Assembly: GCA_029747585.1 (NCBI GenBank)
Contig: JAPEVF010000114.1
Location: forward strand, 40,663-104,662
DNA from: Pleurotus djamor
Taxonomy: Eukaryota > Basidiomycota > Agaricomycetes > Agaricales > Pleurotaceae
Direction of reading: 5' to 3'
DNA length: 64,000 nt
Below the pieces are notes generated by a model. It searched no databases. It was not told the origin of the DNA and was given only the letters and a program-made list of their open reading frames with translations. Below are positions 35,887-45,353 of the stretch, piece by piece. Each line of letters begins with the position of its first letter. Within the stretch, counting starts at the first letter, position 1. Both the position numbers and the translations under genes were made by a program.

Positions 35887-36846
35887 CTAGTCACCCAGAG
35901 GCTGAACCCACAACCGATAACTGCAATCCTTATCCTTTTCACAGGCCTGGCAGTCCCCCTTCGTACTCTCATGCGCCTTGCCAACCTTATGGTGCCCGCG
36001 AAACAACGCGACATCGATCCTTCGAGGATGGAAGAAGTACTAGTGGAACCGCCGTCAGCCAAATATCGAACGGTCACGGAGAAAGATAAAACATACATGA
36101 TTCCATTCGTACAGCCTATCGTTGACGGTGTAGGCTCGCTTCTTTTTGAGATGTGCTTTGTACGCCATGGCTACTGCGCTGTCTTCACAGAGGTGAGTCT
36201 CATGTTGTTGCAAGAATTGGATGTGTACTTACTGACGTACGGAACCCAGCTTACTATAGGTATCCCCCAAGCCGGTTCAACATCCTTCTCCGTAACCTCT
36301 GCGACGCGATTCAAATCATTCACAAAACTAAACGTGCATAACGCATCAGAGCCTATCACATCAACGTGGTCAATACACTGATACTCACCTCTTCCACTCA
36401 TCCTCTAATACATCATGAGTCGAAAACGGATGGGGTTGCGTCATCGAAGGGGGAGGTACGACAGGGAACCCTTTCGCAATGGATTTACTAGATGCGAGTA
36501 GGAACATCGCTCCGAAAGTAGAGTAGGAGTGAGCAGAACCCTGTGAGGGGAGGCGGCTGAATGCTGGAGGCCTGTAATTCGCTGGGTGGTTGGAGGATTC
36601 CGGTGTCGTTGACGTTGATGCCACTTGGGAAGCATAGGCAGATGAACTTGATCCTGCGCCGGGTTCGTATGGTGGTGGTTGTATCGATTCACGATCGTGA
36701 TTGTCTACGTCGCGGTGTGCAGCGAGGACACTTCGGTCTTTGCTATCGGTCGGAGGTGGAACTAACATTTCCGTGTAACTCGAACTCGAACTCGCAAATG
36801 ATGCGCCAGCTTCTTGCGCTTTCGAGCTTTCTGTGATCTGGATCAT
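35887..36846 (-). CDS. Proline-rich hypothetical protein, tandem paralog A (263 aa)
   Basis: Four exons: 36389-36846, 36233-36327, 36097-36182 and 35887-36039. A low-complexity Ser/Pro N-terminal half (IQPPPYEPGAGSSSS, YRPPAFSRLPSQGS) leads into a conserved region: KSIAKGFPVVPPPS, HPFSTHDVLEDEWKSF, VNDLNRVAEVTEKD, WGIPIVSWVPYVSN, then LYEWNHYFFHPRRIDVALFR and a YRLWVQPLGD end. I recognise this as a fungal family of unknown function in which the PHPFxTHD and EWNxYFFxPR motifs are the hallmarks. A short hydrophobic segment may touch a membrane. Exons 2 and 3 (95 and 86 nt) have the same lengths as in paralog B, so the two arose by tandem duplication. Confidence 0.8.
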
Positions 36847-37354
36847 GGAGAAGGATGAGATGAGAACGGTGTGTCTGGCGCAAATTGAAACGCAAAACAA
36901 GGGTATAAGTACCTCTGTGTGTGGCGGCTGCGACTGCGGCGTATGCTGTGAACTCACTTTTGACGTTGAACTACGGACGATCAATAGGTTCTTGATCCTT
37001 ACGTGCTTTATGAACTGTGTATGGGGGACAGCCAAGCTCTTGACTCCGACCTAGACCTCAGCGCGTTTCAACGCCCAACTGCGGATAGTTCAACACGCCT
37101 TCGCTTGGGTGGAGCATGTAACGCTGGAGAGTCCAAGCCAAGTTCTCGCGGCTGACACCATGGCTCAACATTTGTTGCGTTCACTCTACATATCAGGTAA
37201 TGACCAGATGACATCGCCCACGAGTGAAAAGCACTGAGTGCACTGCATCGGCGGAACAACTTCACTTCCAAGAGAAACGCGTGAATTAAAGCAGCCAAAA
37301 ACTACGCATAGCCAACCATAGATACGTACAATGACGAAAGAAGGAAAGTAAGTA
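36847..37354. other. Spacer between tandem paralogs
   Basis: 508 bp with the promoter of paralog A and the 3' end of paralog B. Nothing else recognised. Confidence 0.5.
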
Positions 37355-38455
37355 TCAAGAATCGAGAGGTTTGACCCATAAACGATACGCTTCGTCACCT
37401 TTGTCTGAAGGACGCGCATCGGGTGAAGAGCCGTCTTTATCAAGATGCTCGGCGTGATGTGATCTGCCAATCCGTTGTATACCCCGCGTTAGGTAGACGT
37501 CGAGTTTACGTGGGTGGAAGAAATACTAGGACGAAAGAATTCGGAGGTAGTAAGACCAGGATGACGCAAAAGGCACTGAAAAGAAACATACATGATTCCA
37601 TTCGTATATCCGATCGCTCACAGGCTTTTCTTTTCGTCTTTTAACGTACGTTTTGAATGCTATCGCCGCAACGTTATCTGGACAAGGACCGTGACTTCAT
37701 GGAAGATACGATGACAAAAAAGTGCGCACTGATGTAGGGAAACCAACTTATGATAGGAAGACTCCAAGCCTGGTCTACCTCCTTTGCCTTCAATTCCGCC
37801 GCCTTGTTCAAATCCTGGATGAAGCTGCATTCCCTGTTATCAGTAGGAAGGTCGTGGTCGTAGATAGCAAAGGCATCATACCTCTGCCAATCCTCCTGTG
37901 TGATATCATGCGTCGTAAACGGATGATACTCCACCTTAGACGGTGGTGGAACAGCTGGGAACCCTTTCGTCAGGTATTTCCCCGACGCCAGCAAACACAT
38001 CGGTGGAAATACCGGATACGCGGGTTCTTGTGACGGTAATCGACTAAACGACGGGGGACCAGCGTTAATTGCGGTCGAGTGTGATATGGCATTGGGATCA
38101 GGAGAATACGGGAAATGTGAATGTGAGGGCGAGGGCGAAGGAGGTGCGGCGAATGCGCGTGGAGATGATAGTGGTTGTTGGGCGTAGGCGGCGGAATTTT
38201 CTGCTTGTCGCAGCTGTTGTTGCGATGAACTAGCACCGCTGCCTGGTTCGTATGGTGGTGGTTGGAGTGATAGACTTCCTACTGCTGTTCCTGGTGCTGC
38301 TGAGGGGCTAGGCGACACCCTGCTTGAGCCTGCGGTGGCGGGGACATCGGGGAGAGCCTTCTGCTTGTCAATGTCACTAGACTAAGACAATATCACGATG
38401 ACTGCGCGTTCGGACTGCGGTTGAAAAAGCGTGAGCGTACCTGGGGCACAATCAT
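37355..38455 (-). CDS. Proline-rich hypothetical protein, tandem paralog B (288 aa)
   Basis: Five exons: 38441-38455, 37882-38381, 37730-37824, 37592-37677 and 37355-37525. The first exon is only 15 nt (MIVPQ), chosen because it lines up with the MIQITESS start of paralog A. The N-terminal half is Pro/Ser/His-rich (LQPPPYEPGSGASSS). The conserved part reads KYLTKGFPAVPPPS, HPFTTHDITQEDWQS, FIQDLNKAAELKAKEVDQAW, RIYEWNHYFFHPRKLDVYLT and ends YRLWVKPLDS. Function unknown. Compared with A the N-terminal low-complexity region is longer and an additional first intron is present. Confidence 0.78.
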
Positions 38456-38856
38456 ACTTCAGCTTCGATAACGGTCGTCGCGACGGTCGAACAAGCAGGA
38501 AACTGCGGAGCCATCAACTAAACCCCTTTTGATNGCGACCCTGATTCAACTCCTACCAGACGTCTAGGGGTGTCAAACATATTGAAGAGCTTGAGCAGGG
38601 GACGGAACTTGGATCATAACTCACAGTGCCTTATGTGCTTTGCATCGTGAGTAAAGCGATCATATAAGTATGAGCACCACATAAAGCTCAAAGTTCGAAC
38701 ATCTTGTTCTTGTTCGGAAGTGACAGGGCTCTCCAAAATTTAATGGAGGAAAAACTTGGAAGCTTGAATAAACATCTGTCGCGATGATGAAGGTGACGCC
38801 GACAGCAGCAAATCAGAACAGATGGCGAGTCCAACTATGAGCATGAGTAGCAAGAG
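38456..38856. other. Spacer with promoter of paralog B
   Basis: 401 bp between the ALDH 3' end and paralog B. One N at 38534. No gene seen. Confidence 0.5.
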
Positions 38857-40757
38857 TTAAAGCAAATCTGGGTATTTCCTCTCCCCGCTTGGATGCGTAA
38901 TGATCAACCTTTTGTCAGTGAAATCGTCAATTCCAAAGCGACCATATCCAGATGCTCCACTAAGATAAGAGTTGAGCACATGTAGTATGCATGAGCGCTG
39001 AAAAGAGAAGGGACTCACCCAAGGCCAATTACACCGATGTACGATTCGGAGTGGAAGCTAGGCCCGTTTACGTTGGTAAAACCTCAAGACGGACGGGTAT
39101 GAACAACGGAGAATGGCAGCAAGAAAAGGGGAGAGTTTACCGGCTCGGATGCGAGGAGCCACCGTCAGCGCAGAGTCCATACTCGTGGTCCACAACGAGG
39201 CACTGAGGGAGTACTCAGTGGCATTCGCCAGTTCAACGGCTTCGTCAATAGTATCCACGATCGCGAACGTGGTCACTACACCAAATACATCAGCCGCACC
39301 ATAATGATGGAAACTAAAGCGTATAAAAACACAAACCTGGACCGAAAGACTCGCGTTCCCATATCTTCATCCCCGGTCTGACATTAACCAGAAGATGCGG
39401 CTGAACCACCCCTCCCTCTGCCCTCATATCACCAAGAACCAGCTCGGCGCCCTGACTAACTGCTTCCTCAATCATAACTACGACATTCTTCGCGTGATCC
39501 TCAGTGAACAACGGTGGCAGCTTCGGCGGGGCGTCATCGCCGTCAGCAGGGGCGTTCATGTCTCCTGCTTTGAGGTTCATACAGATTTGCTTGACGGCAA
39601 TGAGTAGCTCGGGCGCGGCTTTGCGTTGAACGATGATACGTTCGGAGGACATGCAGACTTGGCCTGAGAAGACCATTGCACCCCAAGATATGGCTCGAGC
39701 GGCTTCTTTGATGTTCGCGTCGTCCAAGACCTATAGAACGGTGTGAGTAAGCTAGAGGAGTAAGAGGCACAGTGGAATTCGTTGACGCACAACGACTGGA
39801 GCCTTCCCGCCTAATTCAAAGACGCACGGCTTGAGGTACTTCGCTACTTCCATGGCGATTATTCGCCCAATTCGATCGCTTCCAGTAAACTGAACCGAAG
39901 AAACAACATCAGACGCGATCGATTTACGCGGAGGAACAAGCAATGGCAGGACAAACGTTAATTTTCCGGATTTGAGGGTGGGCAATCAATTCTGCGGTCA
40001 AAAGAGGAGCAGCTCCCCGAGAGATCGAGATGAAGTTCAGTACTCCAGGTGGTACTCCAGCCTTCAAGGAACAAAGTGAGTTTGAGTTAACCAAATTCCG
40101 AAGAAGAAACGCGCTGACCTCTGTTAGTAAATCGATGACAACGGCTTGACTTCTTGGGCTGACTTCGCTTGATTTGACGACTACGGTGTTACCGCAGAGA
40201 AGGGGAACGGCAATACCTCGTAGTACGAGCGTCACCGGGGCATTCCACGGTGCTATGGCCAATCTAACGGCAAGTTAAGACGCATCTCCTAGCTCGGGTA
40301 GGAGAATGACTTACATCACCCCCATCGCCCTGCGCTGGGCCACTACTTGAGCTCCGGGCACGGTCCCACTCACAAAATAATCCCCTTTCAAATCGTTCGC
40401 TAAACCCGCCGTCGTCTTCAAGAAATTCGGTGCGAAAAGACACTGCCCATGTCCCCACGACGCTGGTGCAGCGACTTCATCAACCTGACTTTGCATGATT
40501 TCATTCTTGAATCTCTCCTCGCCTATCAGGTCTGCAGCGCGGAGAAGGATATCTCGCCGGTGGTTGGGTGAGGTGTGTTCCCAAGCGGGGAAGGCGTTCG
40601 CGGCAGATTCAATTGCAAGTTTACAATCATAGCTCGAGGCCGCGGAGCTGAGACCGACGACCTGATGTGTATGGGGGTTGCGAACCTCGAATGTAGCATC
40701 ACCAGAGGCGGGGACCCATTTACCTTCGATAAAAAGTTTTGTCAGTGGGATAGACAT
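38857..40757 (-). CDS. Aldehyde dehydrogenase (495 aa)
   Basis: Eight exons: 40315-40757, 40119-40263, 39957-40061, 39791-39889, 39337-39730, 39141-39275, 39019-39082 and 38857-38959. Family motifs are complete: LAIAPWNAPV (149-158), FTGSDRIGR (232-240), the general-base Glu in FELGGK (E256), the catalytic Cys in FSGQVCMSSER (C290), WERESFGP and a final GGASGYGRFGIDDFTDKR. It oxidises an aldehyde to the acid with NAD(P)+. The GQVCMSSER context and length are most like salicylaldehyde/vanillin-type dehydrogenases, but the substrate cannot be fixed from sequence. No targeting peptide is visible, so the cytosol is likely. It is not obviously linked to its neighbours. Confidence 0.94.
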
Positions 40758-41049
40758 GGGTAGTTCGGTGGTGAGAGAGAACTGGGGTATACTGCGGCGT
40801 ACTCACCTACTTAATACTTAAGTGATACTCCCGTCTATAATGTGGGACTCGTTTGACTGTGGTGGGACTTCTGGGTAATCAAGTTGCCTCCAACAAGGAA
40901 CGCGCTCCCACAACGTCGGATGCTGCATCTTCTGAGTGACATTCTGTGCTTGGGAACCGAACCGAGCACGAAGGGACGTCAGCAAGGAGCTAGCGATGCC
41001 CTGGTCGCATTCCAGTGGACTGCAGCCAAGGTTTACGATGTGCAAAAAG

Positions 41050-41132
41050 TGGTTCAACCCAGGATCGAACTGGGAACCTTCTGTGTTCATCAACATGTGA
41101 GACAGAAATCATAACCATTAGACCATTGAACC
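41050..41132 (-). tRNA. tRNA-Val (CAC) with 10-nt intron
   Basis: The minus strand gives acceptor GGTTCAA paired with TTGAACC, D arm GTC/GAT, anticodon stem TCTGT/ACAGA and T arm CCCAG-TTCGATC-CTGGG. The loop CTCACA, intron TGTTGATGAA and C sets the anticodon as CAC with the intron between 37 and 38. A T5 terminator follows at 41044-41048. The overall sequence is close to the Val-TAC gene at 43322. Confidence 0.92.
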
Positions 41133-41840
41133 TGACGAACATAGACAATCGCAAACCCTGTGCCGCCAGCGAAGAGTATATTGACGAGCATCTTGCGAGC
41201 ATCTTGAGCAAATTGGGCCAGCGAAAAAGGGTTCTTGGTCGTTGGATAAGCCTGACCAGACGTTATAGTTCCAGAGTTTCACTAGCTTGGGATCTCAGAC
41301 CAGCCTGACCTCGCTGATGGGGCTAAAGAGTGTCGAGATGAGGGGAAAGCGTGAGTCGCGTGACGCGTCGAGGTGACGCGACGCGTCTTGGNCGCCTATG
41401 NCTGACTCACACGCACGGACCCTTCGTGGTCTGCTTGCTCAAGCGCACGAACAAAATTGGCCAAAAANTCATAGAATGGACACAAAGGCATCGGCAGTCG
41501 ACTGGCGACTAGACGAACAAATAAGGTACCCTACGAGACGATATCGCTACCCATCAGCTTCAAGGATTTCTTCGTTGCGCTCCTGAGGTGCAATCGTTTT
41601 GCGTTTATCATCGGATTGGAGGCAAATCGGAGGCGGTAACTTTGGAAATGTCTTCGAGAACCCGCTCTCGACCCCACGGAGGACTAGACGCCGGGCTGGG
41701 GATTGCTGAGACAGACTCCACTTGCTCATTCCGCGCACCAACGGCTTCATCTTCCACCTGCTTCAACTGATACGGCACTTGCGTCTCTTCGTCCTCGGAA
41801 TGTTTCTTGCTGCTCCTCACTCCTCGGCCCTCTTTCCGCG
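41133..41840. other. Spacer with two ACGCGT boxes
   Basis: Between the tRNA-Val gene and the coiled-coil gene 3' end. Two ACGCGT sequences (41363-41368 and 41381-41386) in a GACGCG-rich stretch resemble MCB cell-cycle boxes, but no gene start lies nearby. A minus-strand frame at 41608-41840 stays open past the coiled-coil gene stop in another phase and could be an alternative 3' exon. Confidence 0.4.
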
Positions 41841-42743
41841 CTACGCATTTCCTTCCGCGGCTTTCCCTCTCCTCTGCCTTGCCTTCTCCTCCGCTTCCTT
41901 TGCCTTCTTGCACTGCATCTCCCTCGCCCAATCCTTCCGCTTCCTCTCCCGCTCCTCCCTCCTGTAACTTTCCTCCGTCACCTTGATCATCATGTCCGCT
42001 TGCTCCTTCATCATACGAGTAATGTCGGACATGTTCAAGTCGAGAATGCTCATGTTCATCTTCTTCTTGACATCCGCGAGCCTAGCCTCGATCATCTGAA
42101 GAATATTGCGAATATGCGCTTGCCTGATCATCAATTGCTTCCTCTCCACCGTCAAATCGGGCTCGACGATGGTGACTGTCGGATGAAGCTTCTTCCTCAT
42201 TCGCAGCAACACCATTATGTATACCTCCCAGGGTCCGTACATGTTCAACGCGACGGTGTGTTTGCTCAGCAGGACTTTCAAACCTTCGACGTGCTTGTTA
42301 TACGCAGTGATTTTGCGCATCCAATACGCACTATATCATCGAGAATTGTGAGTTTGAATATCTTATGGATCTGAAGCACTGTGGCTGACTCACTTCGAGT
42401 AATCGAGACCAAAGACCACGGCTGGGTCCTTCCAAGGTTCGGCGCTCACATCCACTGGACGTATGCTCCGTGGAGCGCCGCTGAGGAGAGACGGAATCTT
42501 TGGGACGGTCGTCGTCTGCAGAATGTCTTCATCAGAGCGAACTCTTCTTTTCTTGCGAGCGTCAACTGGAGCGTGCATCCCGAGTTGNAGCGATGAACCG
42601 AAAAGATGGGGAGCAGATTTCCGCAGGAAGACGTTTCGCTTCAATCTCGGCACGATTCTGGGAGGAATGGCTTGAAGGATTAGCACTGCGGTCTCAACTT
42701 GTGAGAGCGCGGCGGCTTTCTTGGGAGTGACTGAAGGAGGCAT
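41841..42743 (-). CDS. Hypothetical basic coiled-coil protein (279 aa)
   Basis: Exons 42394-42743 and 41841-42330 join in phase 2 across 63 nt (AA + T, in LDYSN-AYWMRK). The first half has MPPSVTPKKAAALSQVE and IPPRIVPRLKRNVFLRK; one N at 42588 affects a single codon. The second half is a long charged helix (LTVERKQLMIRQAHIRN, RREERERKRKDWAREMQ) likely to form a coiled coil. No domain is recognised. The C-terminus is uncertain, because another open frame continues beyond the stop at 41841. Confidence 0.65.
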
Positions 42744-42926
42744 CGACTCGGAAGATGGGTGTTTCTACGCTACTCGGTACGCTGGGTGGCATATTTATAT
42801 CTTTTCATGTGAAGGGAATATGTGAAATTTACACAACCTGGTACGGCATAACTTGAAGCGTCGAGTCAAGTTTGAGCACACGTTGCAGACACGTTCTGGA
42901 TGGCGTGCTGGTCATCGTTACGTACA

Positions 42927-43010
42927 GGGCTCATGGTGTAGTTGGTTATCACGCCCGCTTAGCATTATTGCAATTGCGGGAGGGGTTGGGTTCAATTCCC
43001 AATGTGTCCA
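42927..43010 (+). tRNA. tRNA-Ala (AGC) with 10-nt intron
   Basis: Same exon sequence and fold as the gene at 7938-8021, but the intron reads TTATTGCAAT. Anticodon loop TTAGCA-intron-T gives AGC. A T5 terminator lies at 43015-43019. Confidence 0.92.
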
Positions 43011-43321
43011 ATGCTTTTTGTTTGCCATAACATTTTTGATGCATCCATGCGTCGTCTCTTCGCAGTGACGCTCGTTTGTGCGTTGTCTTGACCCTCACTG
43101 GGGCCCCTGCCAGCTTTATTCCGAGCCGAGTGCTTGATAGCTTCGACAAAATCGGTATCAGCGGAGCACTTGTAGTGAGATTATCATGCCCTGAGTAGTG
43201 CAAGACCAGGTGTCCTTAGGTTCCTATTTATTGTCTATGGCCGCCAGCTCACAGGAACAAAAGAATACGTCATGTTCACCGAAAATTCCTCGATATATTG
43301 TGGGAGTGGTATCAAAACGTT

Positions 43322-43394
43322 TGGTTCAACCCAGGATCGAACTGGGGACCTTCTGTGTGTAAGACAGAAATCATAACCACTAGACCATTGAACC
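43322..43394 (-). tRNA. tRNA-Val (TAC), intronless
   Basis: 73 nt on the minus strand, with acceptor GGTTCAA/TTGAACC, anticodon stem TCTGT/ACAGA and loop CTTACAC giving anticodon TAC. T arm CCCAG-TTCGATC-CTGGG. No intron, in contrast to the Val-CAC gene 2.2 kb away. Confidence 0.92.
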
Positions 43395-43743
43395 GCGTTA
43401 GATGAAAGCGCAAGAGTTTCCATAGCCAAGTCCCTCAGGGGTCGGCCCGTGGTCGGCAAAATTTCGATGTAATTTATTAGGCACAGATGCCGATGTTCTG
43501 TGGGTTTGTTCACGACCACCATCATCTCTGCGCATCGAGTCCCACGTCGAGCTCGACGGCGAGCAAGCATCTTCTGCGGTGCCCGTGCCCCATTGTTTCA
43601 GGCTAGTTTAGCTCAGAAGCTAAGCCAGTCACGGAAAGAAAGACTCCCGCAGGCACCAGGTGCGCTTCGTCATCAACTCTTTCTCATCACCATGTTCTGA
43701 CCGTTTCTTTGTTTTCTCTTCACCATCACCATAGATTCTCCTC
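43395..43743. other. Upstream region of the single-pass membrane protein
   Basis: 349 bp. It may hold an unrecognised first exon of the next gene, because that gene lacks a visible signal peptide. Confidence 0.35.
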
Positions 43744-45353
43744 ATGAATCCCCCCGCAATGAGGCATGCAGCGAGGCAGGAGACCACCAGTGAGTGTGAA
43801 GTGCTCACTAACGCCGTTTGAAATGATCTATTGATTGCTGACATGCATTACCAGCGTCTGGCGGTGCGCCACCGACGTCGACTCTGTTGCCACAGTTTTT
43901 CTTCTCGCGGATTGACGACATGTACACATGTACGCCAGCGACCATCGAATGGGCGTATGCTGGGCCGTCGAGTGACTTTCAGATGGTCATAACGAATCGA
44001 GGGGTCGACCAAGCTGCTCCTGCTCCAGCGATATCCACTTCTTCGACTTCGCGACCCCCATCTACGTTGACCAACCTTGTGCCAAGGGCTGAGCCAACTT
44101 ACGTGATTTCCGAGCCAGTCAGCACGAACATTGCACCGTTTAGTCCCCCCTTTACCTGGCAAGAGGTCACCGTTCCTGAAGGATGGTACAAACTTGTCGC
44201 CTCTCTGCCATCTGCGTCCTTCTCTGCGGAATCCCGAACTTTCTTCGTTCACAACTCGACGGATGTCTCTTGTCTCATCAGTCCGCCACCACCACCTCCG
44301 ACCTCATCGCAATCCAGCACATCACCAGTCTCTTCGCCATCTCAATCTCAAACTGATGTTCCGGTGGTAGGCGCCTCCTCGGCCAATATTTCAAGCGGTG
44401 CTATTGCTGGCAGCGTTATCGGAGGAGTTGCAATTGTCGTGGCTTGTATCGCCGCATTCTTATTCATCCGATACTCTAAGCGCTCAGGTCGCAGCCGGGG
44501 AGGTGCTGGCGGGTCTAGCAACTGGGGCGGTCTAGGCTCGGTTGACTCTGTAGGCGGTCAACATGGGAGTCGCTCGGCTGCTCGACCTAAATCATTCGGT
44601 GCCGGTGCCGCTGCGGCATTGGGATTCGCTGCGAATGACAAAGGGACGACCAGGCATAATCCGCGTGCTGACTCTGTTGATCCTATTCTTGCCAGTGATA
44701 CCCGTAGTCCAAGCGCTTTACCTCGGCCTTCGCAGTCGAGTTCTATTTCGAAAGAAGACATCAGCTCCTCCGTGCATAACCCTTTTGATGAGAAGTATGG
44801 AGTGGTCGACTCCATGCCTCCCCTGCCGATGCACAGGGATACGAGTATAGGAACCACCCATACTCGGCGGACTTCGGTTTCCTCAACGAGAGTTCGACGA
44901 TTGTCCATTGATCGTAATGCTGAGCTCATCCCCATGACACCTTCCCCTTCAACGCCATCAACTCCATACACACCTACCCACATTCCTTCACGTTCTCAAT
45001 CCGGCCTCACATCGCCTTCTGCGCCTTCTATACTTCCCGCAGGAGGCATCTCCTCTCCAACGAGCTCCAACCGTCGAAGCGCTCGCAAACCTGTGCCTTC
45101 CTACCAACCTGACGACATCTCTCTCTCTCCATTCCTCCCTGGTGCGGAACCCCCACGCTCGACCTCGTCTGCGAGACATTCCACTGCGGATATTTTGGGT
45201 GGAGGAGAGGAAGACAGATCAAGCACACACAGTGCACGTGGAATCAGACCTCCAGGTATACCGGAGTTGAATCATAAATCGAGCTTTGGACCTGGGGACA
45301 ATCGACCTGTGCATTATTTAATCCCAGATATGCCGCCACCGCAGAGGGATTAA
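43744..45353 (+). CDS. Single-pass membrane protein with extracellular beta-rich domain (514 aa)
   Basis: Exons 43744-43789 and 43855-45353. An N-terminal region (FFFSRIDDMYTCTPATIEW, FQMVITNRG, WQEVTVPEGWYKLVASLP) resembles the extracellular domain common in mushroom membrane proteins. It is followed by a Ser/Pro linker (ISPPPPPPTSSQS), a membrane segment at about 196-220 (AIAGSVIGGVAIVVACIAAF) ending in IRYSKRSGRSRG, and a long Ser/Pro-rich cytoplasmic tail. The layout matches WSC/Mid2-like cell-surface sensors, but no WSC cysteines are present. The short first exon (MNPPAMRHAARQETT) is not a signal peptide, so the true start may lie further upstream. Confidence 0.72.

Noticed and set aside
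41703..42374. Plus-strand ORF of 223 codons
   Set aside because: It is antisense to the coiled-coil gene and has a Leu/His/Pro-rich composition expected from the complement of a charged helix.
43600..43640. A further tRNA-like segment (GCTAGTTTAGCTCAGAAGC)
   Set aside because: It resembles a D arm, but no anticodon or T arm follows.
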